This document shows, in pieces, positions 1 through 9,378 of a DNA stretch of 64,000 nt (its first letter is position 1; the number at the start of each line of letters is the position of its first letter). The stretch lies in assembly GCA_016720145.1 (NCBI GenBank), contig JADJXV010000026.1:62001-126000 (forward strand). The letters are read 5' to 3'. Position numbers and translations under genes: made by a program. The notes below the pieces were generated by a model. That model saw only the letters and a program-made list of their open reading frames with translations. It did not search any database and was not told the DNA's origin. Source of the stretch: Ignavibacteria bacterium (lineage in GTDB: Bacteria; Bacteroidota; Ignavibacteria; Kapaibacteriales; UBA961).

Positions 1-1
1 T

Positions 2-1327
2 CCCATCGACAGTTCGTATAGTGGTATTGGTAATAAATTCAAGCCTACTTTGATTAGTGATGGTGAAATTAAACAAGTTAGAATTGAAGTCGAAGGTTGT
101 AAAACTAAATACCTCACTATGTATACGTATAGAGATTTTGATGAATCCTATACATTTGATCGGTTTCACAAGTTTAAGTATTGTGATTCGATGACCAAAA
201 AACTGTTTGTAGATGAAGTGACTATTGCAAAAAACTATTCGAGTAAGACATACTGGTACGACGAATATCCAAAACGCGAAAATCCAATTATGTCTGCAAC
301 AATTGAATCTTTAGATATGAATGGCACTATGATTGAGAATGATGTAAATGAGATGATGAAGAAACTCAATTATATCGATACGACCAATCAGGTATTTATT
401 GATAATGTAAATACATTACAATTAGTTGCATCGATTACAGGGATTAAAATCAGTACATTTGCTACCTATAGCTCCACATTACTGGAAAATGAAGTTTCTA
501 TCGTTTGGGCACTAAAGAATGTATATGGCGATACGTTAAGAATCGACACATTAACAGTAATCTCTGACCAATTCGCAGTATCATACAGTAGTAAAAACTA
601 TTATGAAATTAGAAATAATACTTCAAAAAAATACTATACATCTACCTTAGATGCTGTAGAATCATCTCTCCATAGATTTATGGATTCGTTAGAAAAAAAT
701 AACTTCCTCAAATATGAACCGACAACTGTTGAATTTAAAGATAAAATTGTATTATCAAAGCCAATAAAATCAACAACTAATGTTGATGATGGAATGAAGT
801 CCACCGTCACGATTAAAGACAAAGATGGACATGGAAGTGGATTTTTGATCAGTAATGACGGCTATATCATTACGAACTATCATGTCGTATCAAAGAAAAA
901 TGGTGAATATAGCGTGGTTACAAATGATGGAACATCCTACAAAGCAAAAATTATCCGATCAAACATGGCTATCGACTTGGCATTACTGAAAGTCGAAGGG
1001 AAATTTGACAATGCGTTCACATTACCCGTCAATCAAAACTATAAAATAGGCGAAGAAGTAATCGCAATCGGCACTCCAAAATCCGTTCAATTAGGTCAAT
1101 CTGCATCAAAAGGTATCGTCTCGGGTGATCGAAAGCATAAAGGATCAAGCTATTTACAAACTGATCTAAGTGTGAATCGAGGAAATAGCGGTGGACCCAT
1201 TATTCTTGCAAAAAATGGTGAACTCACCGGAGTGGTTGAATTCAAGCTAGGTGGCATGGGAACCGAGGGAGTCTCTTTTTCAATACCGGCTTTTGAAGTG
1301 ATGAAAGCTCTCAATTTAACGTATTAA
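2..1327 (+). CDS. HtrA-like trypsin-fold serine protease, 5' end beyond window
   Basis: The reading frame is open to the first bases of the window, so the N-terminus lies upstream; the earliest visible start (TTG at 50) is probably internal. The last ~175 residues form an S1C/HtrA-type protease domain. Counting from position 50, the triad is His ~278 (in TNYHVV), Asp ~309 (in AIDLALLK) and Ser ~380 (in NRGNSGGP). The oxyanion-loop GNSGGP is intact, so it should be an active peptidase. No PDZ domain follows; the protein stops directly after the protease fold. The preceding ~250 residues have no family I recognise and no membrane segment is visible in the part present. The likely role is proteolysis in the envelope, but the export signal is not in this window. 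The next gene is over 450 bp away, so no operon is evident. Confidence 0.85.
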   Translation, partial: PIDSSYSGIGNKFKPTLISDGEIKQVRIEVEGCKTKYLTMYTYRDFDESYTFDRFHKFKYCDSMTKKLFVDEVTIAKNYSSKTYWYDEYPKRENPIMSATIESLDMNGTMIENDVNEMMKKLNYIDTTNQVFIDNVNTLQLVASITGIKISTFATYSSTLLENEVSIVWALKNVYGDTLRIDTLTVISDQFAVSYSSKNYYEIRNNTSKKYYTSTLDAVESSLHRFMDSLEKNNFLKYEPTTVEFKDKIVLSKPIKSTTNVDDGMKSTVTIKDKDGHGSGFLISNDGYIITNYHVVSKKNGEYSVVTNDGTSYKAKIIRSNMAIDLALLKVEGKFDNAFTLPVNQNYKIGEEVIAIGTPKSVQLGQSASKGIVSGDRKHKGSSYLQTDLSVNRGNSGGPIILAKNGELTGVVEFKLGGMGTEGVSFSIPAFEVMKALNLTY

Positions 1328-1778
1328 CAGATAGTTATATCAGATATATAGTACTTTCATCGGTTAGGTAGAACGTTTGTTTAAATGAATCAGTGACGGT
1401 AATATCTTACAGTCAAATAGTACTATCGGATGTCATTTTACATTGAATATTACAAGTTGCACACATTTTATATTTCGGTATAAGTTCACGATCCTTTAAC
1501 GTATAATTAGTATTGTATAATTGAGTATCTATATCATTTGTAAATACTTGTACTATCCTTTTAAGGATTTCAGTGTTTCGTTTGTATTTACAATTACATA
1601 GTCCGGAGTATTGATAGAAATTAAAGCCGGACAATTCAATCCTAAAAACCCATCACTTGATCCATGTACTGAAGTGGAAAATGATGGGTTTTAAATTCAA
1701 AAAGTAATTCTCTGTCAAGCATACCAAAAACTATAATCATCTCATATATAAAGTTTATTTGAGCTCGAAATATTCGGT
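1328..1778. other. Gene-free AT-rich spacer
   Basis: No convincing gene. A 73-codon minus-strand frame (1413-1634) is Cys-rich, has no recognisable domain and no good ribosome binding site, and was not accepted. The only structure seen is the inverted repeat at 1645-1692, listed separately. Confidence 0.5.
1645..1692. terminator. Terminator-like inverted repeat
   Basis: An exact 11-bp inverted repeat (AAAACCCATCA at 1645-1655, TGATGGGTTTT at 1682-1692) has an inner CACTT/AAGTG pairing that extends the stem. Either strand ends in a short T run. It lies 318 bp after the protease gene, so which transcript it would end is unclear. Confidence 0.4.
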
Positions 1779-3011
1779 ATGAAATGCAGTAACACATTAT
1801 ATATTAATAATTTAAAGAAAAACAACTTGAATCAGAAAAACACTTCCAAAGCACTGTCAATACGTGAAACAAATGGTGAATCACTCAATAAAGACCAAAA
1901 AACATTCAATCGTTTGGTGAAGAAAATCGAACAGCTTCGGGAGCAAACCGTTGAGCTCACAGCGCGGCTCAATAGGTGCTTGCAGTATTATTCGGATGAA
2001 ATGCATCCGAAGGAAAAGGAAATTGCTCACCTGAGAGCCGATATAACCAAGAGGGTGTATCCGATTTATTGCGAAAAAAAGCTTCTGAATAAAGGAGAAA
2101 AAAAGATTATCAAAGAGTTTTTTAAAAACCAATTCACTAGTATTACACCATTTATGGAATTAGATGAAGTATTGAATGAAGTGTTTGAAGAGGCGCACGG
2201 AGCCACATTCGATCAAGTGCGTCAGGATGAATTTGAAGAGATGCGAGTTGAAATGAAGGAAATGTTTGAATCAATGGGAGTGGATGTCAACCTCGACAAT
2301 TTAACATCAGAAATGGGAGAGGAAGAGATAGCAAGGAAAATGCATGAAGTGATGAATGACATAAAGAACAAAGCAGAGGAAAATGAGGCACAAGAGAGCC
2401 TTAAAATCAAAACCAAGAAACAATTGGCAAAAGAAGAACAAGAAGAACAAAAAGAAGAACTACGCAACACAAGCATAGGTAAAATTTACAGGAGCTTAGC
2501 CAAGGCATTTCACCCTGATCTTGAGCGGGATATTAAGAAAATAGCCGAAAAAGAAGAATTGATGAAGCGCCTGACAGTCGCCTATGAAAGCAATGACTTG
2601 CATACGTTGCTCAGTCTTGAGTTGGAGTGGATCAAAAATGAAGAAGGTGATATCAAACAACTAAGTAATGAAAAACTGCGCCTTTACAACCAAATCCTCA
2701 AAGAACAGGCACAAGAAATCGAAGATGACATGCTTATGATGACAGGACATCCACGATATCACCCGCTTAAATCATTTTTCCCGGAATATATTTCACCTTT
2801 TGATTGGCATGAATTCACTTTAAGGCAAATATCAATCGAGATGAAACTAACAATTAAGAGTATTAAAAACTCGTTAAAGGCGTTAGAACGCAATCCATTA
2901 AAAGAAGTGCGCAATATAATTGAAGCATATCTTGACCTCAATAACCAGCAGCCCAATGATGAAGATCTCAATGAGCTTTTGGACATGATAATCAAATTCA
3001 AGGGAAGATGA
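1779..3011 (+). CDS. J-domain-like coiled-coil protein
   Basis: This 410-residue, highly charged and mainly helical protein has no signal peptide or membrane segment, so it is probably cytoplasmic. Residues ~40-75 and ~130-225 are predicted coiled coil, rich in Glu and Lys with runs of EEQKEE type. Around residues 228-285 lies a J-like core: IYRSLAKAFHPDLERD contains the HPD tripeptide that DnaJ proteins use to stimulate DnaK, and AYESNDLHTLLSLELEW follows. Similar J-containing proteins of unknown role occur in Bacteroidota. The helix I/II region before HPD is atypical and there is no zinc-finger or client-binding domain, so it is not DnaJ itself. A DnaK co-chaperone role is inferred from the HPD motif only. 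It stands alone between spacers. Confidence 0.65.
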   Translation: MKCSNTLYINNLKKNNLNQKNTSKALSIRETNGESLNKDQKTFNRLVKKIEQLREQTVELTARLNRCLQYYSDEMHPKEKEIAHLRADITKRVYPIYCEKKLLNKGEKKIIKEFFKNQFTSITPFMELDEVLNEVFEEAHGATFDQVRQDEFEEMRVEMKEMFESMGVDVNLDNLTSEMGEEEIARKMHEVMNDIKNKAEENEAQESLKIKTKKQLAKEEQEEQKEELRNTSIGKIYRSLAKAFHPDLERDIKKIAEKEELMKRLTVAYESNDLHTLLSLELEWIKNEEGDIKQLSNEKLRLYNQILKEQAQEIEDDMLMMTGHPRYHPLKSFFPEYISPFDWHEFTLRQISIEMKLTIKSIKNSLKALERNPLKEVRNIIEAYLDLNNQQPNDEDLNELLDMIIKFKGR

Positions 3012-3097
3012 TTTTTTTTTTCCTCTCGCCTTTTTATATTTTTCACTCGAAAGAAGCAATCCGTAAAGGCTAGATTCATGAACATTACCAATACACA

Positions 3098-3814
3098 ATG
3101 AAAAAATCAATACTTAGTAGTGGAATACTGATTCTAATCGCAATAGGCGTCGTGTATGGTATCTTTTTCTCACATTCTGAGCAGGTAACAGAGCATACCG
3201 AGCAAACGGTGAGATTGAAGCAGCCAGATTATTTTGAAGGAGTTATAACCTTCGAAGATACGTACACGAGTAGCGATCCTGCCGTGGATGTAGAGGCAAT
3301 TAAAATTCAATATGGAACGAAATCTGAGTTCTATATCAAAAACGGTAACTATAAGCAAATCTATAATGGAAGCATTCTCAAGTCTGTGCTTTTCATCAAA
3401 AATTATAACCGATCCTATATTCATAGCAGCATTACCGACACGTTGTTTTATGTGGATTGCACAGAGTCGAATGAGTCAATCGTATCCACTGAGGCTAGCA
3501 ATAATAAAGAATCTGTACTTGGTAGGAATTGTAGTATCCTCCAAATCAAAGCGAATGACCTCTTGGATAAAGAATTTAGAAAATCCACGTATTATTTTGA
3601 TGAATCGATCGCAATCAATCCTGAGTGGTTCGAAAATTCCCACTTTGGCAGTTACGATAAGCTCTATGCAATTACCAAATCCATACCGATCAAGACCATT
3701 CACGAGATGGAGAATTATACGGTTACTTCAGTCGCTGTCTCAATCAAAAAACAATCTATCGACTCTACGTTCTTTGATCTACCGCATGGTGTTGTGACAG
3801 AACGGAGAAGGTAG
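3098..3814 (+). CDS. Exported protein of unknown function; frame continues past an in-frame TAG
   Basis: 238 residues, with an N-terminal hydrophobic segment (residues ~4-24) that is a signal peptide or single anchor; the rest appears extracytoplasmic. No family recognised. The body looks like a beta-rich outer-membrane-associated protein and ends in FFDLPHGVVTERRR. The stop is TAG at 3812-3814, but the same frame continues open to a TGA at 3959-3961 and encodes about 48 further residues of convincing composition (ELFASSLADFDEMDKH, then a Pro- and Ser-containing stretch). An in-frame nonsense mutation or base-call error is therefore likely, and the native gene probably spanned 3098-3961. The following nucleoid-associated gene starts 71 bp after that second stop. 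Confidence 0.6.
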   Translation: MKKSILSSGILILIAIGVVYGIFFSHSEQVTEHTEQTVRLKQPDYFEGVITFEDTYTSSDPAVDVEAIKIQYGTKSEFYIKNGNYKQIYNGSILKSVLFIKNYNRSYIHSSITDTLFYVDCTESNESIVSTEASNNKESVLGRNCSILQIKANDLLDKEFRKSTYYFDESIAINPEWFENSHFGSYDKLYAITKSIPIKTIHEMENYTVTSVAVSIKKQSIDSTFFDLPHGVVTERRR

Positions 3815-4032
3815 TTTCACCCGCCCGAGCTATTTGCTTCATCGCTTGCTGACTTCGATGAAATGGACAAACATCCAATTCCCCGTATTCCAGCCGAATG
3901 TTCTAATTTTGCAATTGGTGTGTCAGCCGATTTGTCGCTTGATACGTTGTATGCGTATTGAGAAGAATTGCGTGCCGGACAACTATAATTATACTTCCAT
4001 TACCTCACATAATCCATAGAAAACAACTACTA

Positions 4033-5079
4033 ATGATTGATTATACAAATTGTACCATAGAGAAAGTCGCTGTCCACGGGGTGGGTAATAAAAACAATGG
4101 CGAAGATCTACAACTATCCACATCATTACTCGATATATCAAGCACTTCGGTTCGGGATTCGCTGTTCAAATATTTCTTAAATTCCTTTACGAAGCCCGAA
4201 TTCTACAATTTTACCTTTACGGATGATGATTTCACGCTCAATCCACTTTATACAATTGCTACGGAAGTGTTTGATAATCCTGGTTCTTTCCAGAAAAATG
4301 CTACTAATATAGCTCTTCATCTTTACGATCTCTCCATTCATCCGAATATCAAAGCGGGTGATCTTTTTGTAGTGTACTTTACAGGTGTGATCATTGAAGA
4401 TGAGATAACGGATGTTATTGGAATTTTCAAGTCAGAAAACATACAACCATTTTTAAAAGTGGATAAGTCGAATGATGAATTTTCACTTGAAACAAGAGAA
4501 GGAATAAATATCGACAAGCTCGATAAAGGATGTTTGATAATTAATACTTACAAAGAGATAGGGTATAAAGTGTGTGTGATCGACAACGCAGGTAAGTCTA
4601 AAGATGCGCAGTATTGGAAGGATTCCTTTCTTCTCATCAAGCCATGCGCCGATAAATATCATTACACGAAAGAAATCATGAAAATTGCTCGTGATTTTGT
4701 TGTGAATCAGCCTAAGGATGACACTGAAGTAAGTAAGGTCGATCAGATCGATTTGCTCAATAGAACGCTCGACTATTTCCGTGACAATGACACTTACAGC
4801 AAGAAAGAATTCGAAGAAAAAGTGCTTATCGATACCGAGACCGTAGAGTCGTATCGTAAGTTTGAGGAGAGTAACAGAGACGAGAAAACGATCCCACTGC
4901 CCGAGTCCTTTGAAATCTCACCTCAAGCCGTCAAAAAGCAAGCCCGCGTGTATAAAAGTATCTTGAAATTAGATAAGAATTTTCATATCTATATCCATGG
5001 TAATGCAGAACTTATCGAACAAGGAGTCGAGAAAGACGGCAGGAAATTCTACAAGATTTATTTTGAAAAAGAATTGTAG
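4033..5079 (+). CDS. Nucleoid-associated protein, NdpA/YejK family
   Basis: 348 residues matching the 37-kDa nucleoid-associated protein family (NdpA) in the form common in Bacteroidota. Recognisable family stretches are KVAVHGVGNK near the N-terminus, HPNIKAGDLFVVYF, LDKGCLIINTYKEIGYKVC, YWKDSFL, DQIDLLNRTLDYF and the highly conserved C-terminal QARVYKSILKLDKNFHIYIHG. Members bind DNA and are thought to act on the nucleoid; the biochemical role in this phylum is unknown. The ATG at 4033 gives MIDYTNCTIEKVAVHG, aligning with the usual family N-terminus; the frame is open upstream to 3958, but that extension looks non-coding. It is probably transcribed alone. Confidence 0.9.
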   Translation: MIDYTNCTIEKVAVHGVGNKNNGEDLQLSTSLLDISSTSVRDSLFKYFLNSFTKPEFYNFTFTDDDFTLNPLYTIATEVFDNPGSFQKNATNIALHLYDLSIHPNIKAGDLFVVYFTGVIIEDEITDVIGIFKSENIQPFLKVDKSNDEFSLETREGINIDKLDKGCLIINTYKEIGYKVCVIDNAGKSKDAQYWKDSFLLIKPCADKYHYTKEIMKIARDFVVNQPKDDTEVSKVDQIDLLNRTLDYFRDNDTYSKKEFEEKVLIDTETVESYRKFEESNRDEKTIPLPESFEISPQAVKKQARVYKSILKLDKNFHIYIHGNAELIEQGVEKDGRKFYKIYFEKEL

Positions 5080-5136
5080 TACTGGAATCGCATATCCAAT
5101 AAGGACTACGAGTATTCACTTAACGTTAGTAATATC

Positions 5137-6162
5137 ATGGAAATAGGTATAGACAGTTTTGCCGCAGTTCCAACCCGTGAGAGCATGACCAATGCACAGG
5201 CGCTCAGTGAATTACTCGACAGAATCGAAGCGGCTGATAAGGCAGGATTGGACGTCTTTGGCATAGGCGAACACCACAGGAAGGAATTTCTCGACTCAGC
5301 TCCGACGATGATCCTTGCCGCCGCTGCAGCGCGCACCAAACGCATACGACTCACAAGCGCGGTGACGGTGCTCAGTGCAGCCGATCCTGTAAGGGTATTT
5401 CAGAATTTTGCGACGCTCGACTTAGTCTCGGGCGGGAGAGCCGAAATCGTTGCCGGGAGAGGTTCATTTATCGAAGCATTCCCGCTCTTTGGTCTCGATC
5501 TTGATGACTACGACGCGCTCTTTACAGAAAAGCTGAAGCTGCTCCTTGCGATTCGTGATAATGAAGTGGTAAATTGGTCGGGCGAGTTCCGTCCTGCTCT
5601 GCATCAGCAAGCGATTTATCCTCGACCATTCCAAGCCAATCTTCCAATATGGGTGGGAGTGGGTGGCACGCCTGCGTCATTTGTACGAGCAGGTGAATTA
5701 GGACTTCCACTCATGGTGGCGGTAATTGGTGGAGAGACGTATAGGTTCAGACCACTCATAGACTTATACCGTCAAGCAGGGGAGAGAGCAGGACATCCGC
5801 CGGAACAATTAAAAGTGGGGCTTCACTCACTCGGTTTTGTGGCCGAGACGAGCGAAGAGGCGATTGCCGAGTATTATCCAGGATATGCGGAGATGTTCAC
5901 GAAGATCGGTCGAGAACGTGGTTTTCCGCCTGTGTCGCGCGCACGATTCGACGCGCAGAATGGTCCGACGGGAGCATTGCTAGTGGGTAATCCGGAAGAA
6001 GTCGCCATGAAGATTCTCCGTCATAGCGAGTCGCTTGGCGGTATTTCACGCTTTACGTTTCAGATGGATGCAGGTGTGCCGCATGAGAAACTTCTCAAGG
6101 CGATTGAGCTGATTGGGGAAAAGGTGATACCGCTGGTGAGGCGAGGAATGTTGGGTAATTGA
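5137..6162 (+). CDS. LLM-class flavin-dependent monooxygenase
   Basis: 341 residues, a full-length luciferase-like monooxygenase (bacterial luciferase TIM-barrel fold). Diagnostic stretches are FGIGEHHRKEF near residue 45, RIRLTSAVTVLSAADPVRVFQ, then GGRAEIVAGRGSF, and YPRPFQANLPIWVGVGG. Such enzymes use reduced FMN or F420 supplied by a partner to oxidise small organic molecules; the substrate cannot be predicted. No flavin reductase is adjacent. It is cytoplasmic, with no signal peptide. Base composition is visibly richer in G and C than its immediate neighbours, which may reflect horizontal transfer or simply conserved codon choice. Confidence 0.88.
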   Translation: MEIGIDSFAAVPTRESMTNAQALSELLDRIEAADKAGLDVFGIGEHHRKEFLDSAPTMILAAAAARTKRIRLTSAVTVLSAADPVRVFQNFATLDLVSGGRAEIVAGRGSFIEAFPLFGLDLDDYDALFTEKLKLLLAIRDNEVVNWSGEFRPALHQQAIYPRPFQANLPIWVGVGGTPASFVRAGELGLPLMVAVIGGETYRFRPLIDLYRQAGERAGHPPEQLKVGLHSLGFVAETSEEAIAEYYPGYAEMFTKIGRERGFPPVSRARFDAQNGPTGALLVGNPEEVAMKILRHSESLGGISRFTFQMDAGVPHEKLLKAIELIGEKVIPLVRRGMLGN

Positions 6163-6336
6163 TTTGATTATAATAGAGATACGAAATATTATTCATTATA
6201 TAAACTCGAAGTATCTTGGATAATTAAAAGGTCGAATTGAATTATTATCACAATCGACTATATAACTCTAAAGAATGTAATTTAAAAATGATATCGAATA
6301 TATTTTTCTCAAACAATAATACAACCATTACAGCTT

Positions 6337-6960
6337 ATGAACGATACCTGGACTGACCGATGGAACGAGCGCTTCAGCGCCAATGAATTCGTATACGGAG
6401 AAACGCCGAATCAATTTCTGGAAGAGCACTTACAAACACTACTACCCGGCTCGATACTCTTTCCCGCCGAAGGTGAGGGACGCAATGCAGTCTATGCAGC
6501 TTCGCTTGGTTGGAAAGTATCTGCATTCGATATCAGCACCGAAGGCAGGAAGAAAGCCATGCGTTTGGCTGCATCCAAAAACGTGACCATAGATTATCAG
6601 GTTGGTACTTTAGATACGTTGGATTACAAGCACGGGCAATTCGATGTGATAGCACTCATCTATGCTCACTTCCCAGCAGATATTAAGTCGCAGTATCACA
6701 AAGAATTGAGCGCGCTGCTGCGTTCGGGTGGGGTGGTGATATTTGAAGCATTCAGCAAGAAGCATCCGGAGTATCAGGCGACGAATCCATCAGTAGGAGG
6801 TCCGAAAGAACTCGCCATGCTTTTCTCTGTCGAAGAGATCGAGGCGGACTTCGCGGGATATGAAGTGCTCATGCTCGAAGAACGTGCAATCGAGCTCCGC
6901 GAAGGTGCATTTCACCAAGGTGTAGGGTCGGTGATACGATTTGTTGGACGGAAGTTGTAA
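6337..6960 (+). CDS. Class I SAM-dependent methyltransferase
   Basis: 207 residues forming a single Rossmann-type methyltransferase domain. Motif I reads FPAEGEGRNAVYAASLGW, the EGEGRN form found in TPMT/TehB-like enzymes, followed by the ribose-binding acidic residue in AFDIS. Motif post-I and the FDVIALIYAHF strand are also present, as is a late GGVVIFEAF strand typical of the fold. The N-terminus (WTDRWNERFSANEFVYGE) is characteristic of this subfamily. The substrate is unknown; relatives methylate thiols or chalcogen oxyanions. It is cytoplasmic, separated from neighbours by AT-rich spacers, and appears monocistronic. Confidence 0.85.
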   Translation: MNDTWTDRWNERFSANEFVYGETPNQFLEEHLQTLLPGSILFPAEGEGRNAVYAASLGWKVSAFDISTEGRKKAMRLAASKNVTIDYQVGTLDTLDYKHGQFDVIALIYAHFPADIKSQYHKELSALLRSGGVVIFEAFSKKHPEYQATNPSVGGPKELAMLFSVEEIEADFAGYEVLMLEERAIELREGAFHQGVGSVIRFVGRKL

Positions 6961-7103
6961 ACTTGACTAGACTCCAGCTTCAGCTTGAGGAAGAGGTAAG
7001 GCGTTGATTTTTATAGGTTAGAATATCAACATAGTCGGTCAGAACATAAGAAAACACACATGAATTCACATATTATTTTGTAATACTTATATTAGTTACG
7101 ATC

Positions 7104-9176
7104 ATGACAAAATGGTACATTCTCTCATCATCATTCAAAACGCTTTGGATGTTTGTCTTTTTCTTGTTTACTATCGCTACATCTCGTGCTCAATGGGTGA
7201 AGACTAATGGACCGTATGGAGGGAATGTTGCATCGTATGTCGTCAGTGGCGATTACCTTTTTGCCGGGACTTATATTAATGGAGTATTTCGATCTATGGA
7301 TAATGGAGATACTTGGACGCAGATAAATTCAGGTTTGAAAAATTTGAATGTTAAGTCTCTTACTGTAAATGGTACAACAATCTTTGCTGGTACTTCAGCT
7401 GGACTCTATCGTTCAAATGATAACGGAAATATTTGGTCTCTGGATACTGCAGGCTTACCGCCAAGATCTGTAGATGCACTAACGGTTAGTGGTTCGACAA
7501 TCTTTGCAGGAAATTATGAAAATGGTGTTTATCGTTCAACAGATAATGGAGATACATGGAAGAAAGTCACCACAAGTTTAGGTGTTGAAGTACTTACAGT
7601 GAAAGGCACCTCCATATTTGCCGGCACTTGGAACGATGGTGTGTATCGCTCAACGGATAACGGAAATACATGGAAGAAGGCCAACAATGGGTTGACGGCA
7701 GTAAATATTAATGCACTTGCGGCGAATGGCACGACCATCTTTGCAGGGACTAACAATGGACTATTCTTTTCATTAGATAACGGAAATTCATGGTCACAGT
7801 CCAATTCAGGGCTGACGACTCAGAGTGTATCATTGGGGGTTATAGCTCTTGCCATTAGCGGTAACGAAGTTTATGCTGCGATAAGTGGTGATGGCTTGTT
7901 TCGCTCTACAAATAATGGAGATACATGGAAGCCGGTTAATATGGGAGTGATTAATCTTTCAGTTAGCGCAGTAGCAGTAAAAGGAACGACTCTCTTTGCA
8001 GGGACAAGTGTTGGAGGCTTATATCGTTCAACGGATAATGGAACAACATGGAAACATATCAATACTGGATTGGCTGATATACGTGTCTATGCGCTGTTGA
8101 ATACTGGTTCAACCATTTTTGCTGGGACTGAAGGTGGTGTCTATTATACTTCTGACCAAGGTAATTCATGGAGACAGACTAACACAGGTTTGCAGGAAGT
8201 TCCAATATTATCTTTATCAAAGATTGGAACAACCATTTTTGCAGGTGCAATATCTGGTATATATCGATCAAAGGATAGTGGTAATATTTGGACGCAGGTA
8301 AAGTATGCGATGGATATGAATGTTATGGCCATTACAGAGTATAATACTTCTGTTTTTGCAGGTACGGATATGGTCGGTATTTTACGTAGCAATGATAACG
8401 GGAATAAATGGGGGTCAGTTAATATTGGATTGACAGATATGCATGCATTTGCTCTTACTGTCAGAGGAACAGCTATCTTTGCAGGTACATACAACGGAAT
8501 ATTTCGTTCTACAGATAATGGCAATAATTGGATACAAGTGAGTAATGGATTAAAGGATAAAAGGGTGTATACTCTTACGTCAAACAGTACGTCCATTTTT
8601 GCAGGGACAGAAAGTAGTGGCGTATTTCGTTCAATAGATGATGGGGATACCTGGACTCAGGTTTCTACAGGTTTGCCAATAGTACCAATTCGTGCTCTAA
8701 CTATAAGTGGAACAACGCTTTATGCCGGTACGTTTAAAGGTGGAGTATTTCGCACTATAAATAACGGGGAGACATGGTCACAGCTCGATACGGGCTTAAC
8801 GCGATCTATTGTCACCTCACTTTCTATAAACGGGACTGCTCTCTATGCCGGAACATTTAATGAAGGTATATGGAAGTACGAGAACCCATCAAGTATTAAC
8901 ACACCAATCCAAGAATACCCAACCGCTGCTCATATAACTTGTTACCCTAATCCCGCATCCTCCTCACTTTCTGTTAACATCCCTTATCAGTCTTTCACTC
9001 CATCACTACCGGTGACCTACATCATCAGCAATCTTTTAGGAATGAAAGTCATGCAATTTGACCACACAGAGTCAGAATTCACGATACCTATTAATTCATT
9101 CGCAATCGGAATGTACACGTTGGTAGCCCGGCAGGGGGATGTGAGGAGTGCTATAGTGTTTTATGTTACACGGTAG
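7104..9176 (+). CDS. Secreted Asp-box repeat protein with T9SS sorting domain
   Basis: 690 residues. An N-terminal signal peptide (hydrophobic core WMFVFFLFTIA, cleavage near SRA-QW) is followed by a long propeller region with 13 Asp-box motifs of the form S-x-D-N-G-x-x-W (e.g. YRSTDNGDTW) spaced about 40-45 residues apart, as in sialidase/sortilin-type beta-propellers. Each repeat also carries a GTTIFAGT-like strand. Residues ~610-690 are a type A Por secretion tail: CYPNPASSSLSV, an ISNLLGMKVM strand and a final IGMYTLVARQGD strand. It is therefore predicted to cross the outer membrane by T9SS and stay at the surface or be released. No catalytic residues are recognisable, so a binding or adhesion role is more likely than an enzyme. 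Confidence 0.85.
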   Translation: MTKWYILSSSFKTLWMFVFFLFTIATSRAQWVKTNGPYGGNVASYVVSGDYLFAGTYINGVFRSMDNGDTWTQINSGLKNLNVKSLTVNGTTIFAGTSAGLYRSNDNGNIWSLDTAGLPPRSVDALTVSGSTIFAGNYENGVYRSTDNGDTWKKVTTSLGVEVLTVKGTSIFAGTWNDGVYRSTDNGNTWKKANNGLTAVNINALAANGTTIFAGTNNGLFFSLDNGNSWSQSNSGLTTQSVSLGVIALAISGNEVYAAISGDGLFRSTNNGDTWKPVNMGVINLSVSAVAVKGTTLFAGTSVGGLYRSTDNGTTWKHINTGLADIRVYALLNTGSTIFAGTEGGVYYTSDQGNSWRQTNTGLQEVPILSLSKIGTTIFAGAISGIYRSKDSGNIWTQVKYAMDMNVMAITEYNTSVFAGTDMVGILRSNDNGNKWGSVNIGLTDMHAFALTVRGTAIFAGTYNGIFRSTDNGNNWIQVSNGLKDKRVYTLTSNSTSIFAGTESSGVFRSIDDGDTWTQVSTGLPIVPIRALTISGTTLYAGTFKGGVFRTINNGETWSQLDTGLTRSIVTSLSINGTALYAGTFNEGIWKYENPSSINTPIQEYPTAAHITCYPNPASSSLSVNIPYQSFTPSLPVTYIISNLLGMKVMQFDHTESEFTIPINSFAIGMYTLVARQGDVRSAIVFYVTR

Positions 9177-9249
9177 AATTGAGAATGTGAACTATTTTGT
9201 GTAACTGTTTCGCATCTATGGAGATAAAGCAAATTTTTGTCCTTCATTT

Positions 9250-9279
9250 CTACAAACAGGTCGCTCCTTGGAGCTAATC
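9250..9279. repeat. Single copy of CTACAAACAGGTC palindromic repeat
   Basis: CTACAAACAGGTCGCTCC followed by a GGAGC arm: the same element as the array at 25112-25333, here with diverged stem bases. It sits in the convergent gap between the T9SS cargo gene and lpxH. Confidence 0.7.
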
Positions 9280-9378
9280 AATCTTCTGATACATAGATGC
9301 GGTAATCCTATACAATAGCAGCATTTAATCCGAGAGATTGTGAAACTCTTTAGATATCAATTCATTTTCCAAGCTAGC

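Noticed and set aside
1413..1634. 73-codon minus-strand frame, Cys-rich
   Set aside because: No family, no ribosome binding site, AT-rich spacer; chance occurrence is likely.
5137..6162. Flavin monooxygenase as a recent transfer
   Set aside because: Its base composition is richer in G and C than neighbours, but other conserved genes here (the helicase, the methyltransferase) lean the same way, and there are no flanking mobile features.
7104..9176. Sialidase activity for the Asp-box protein
   Set aside because: Asp boxes mark the propeller fold only; the arginine triad and the Tyr/Glu pair of sialidases could not be identified.
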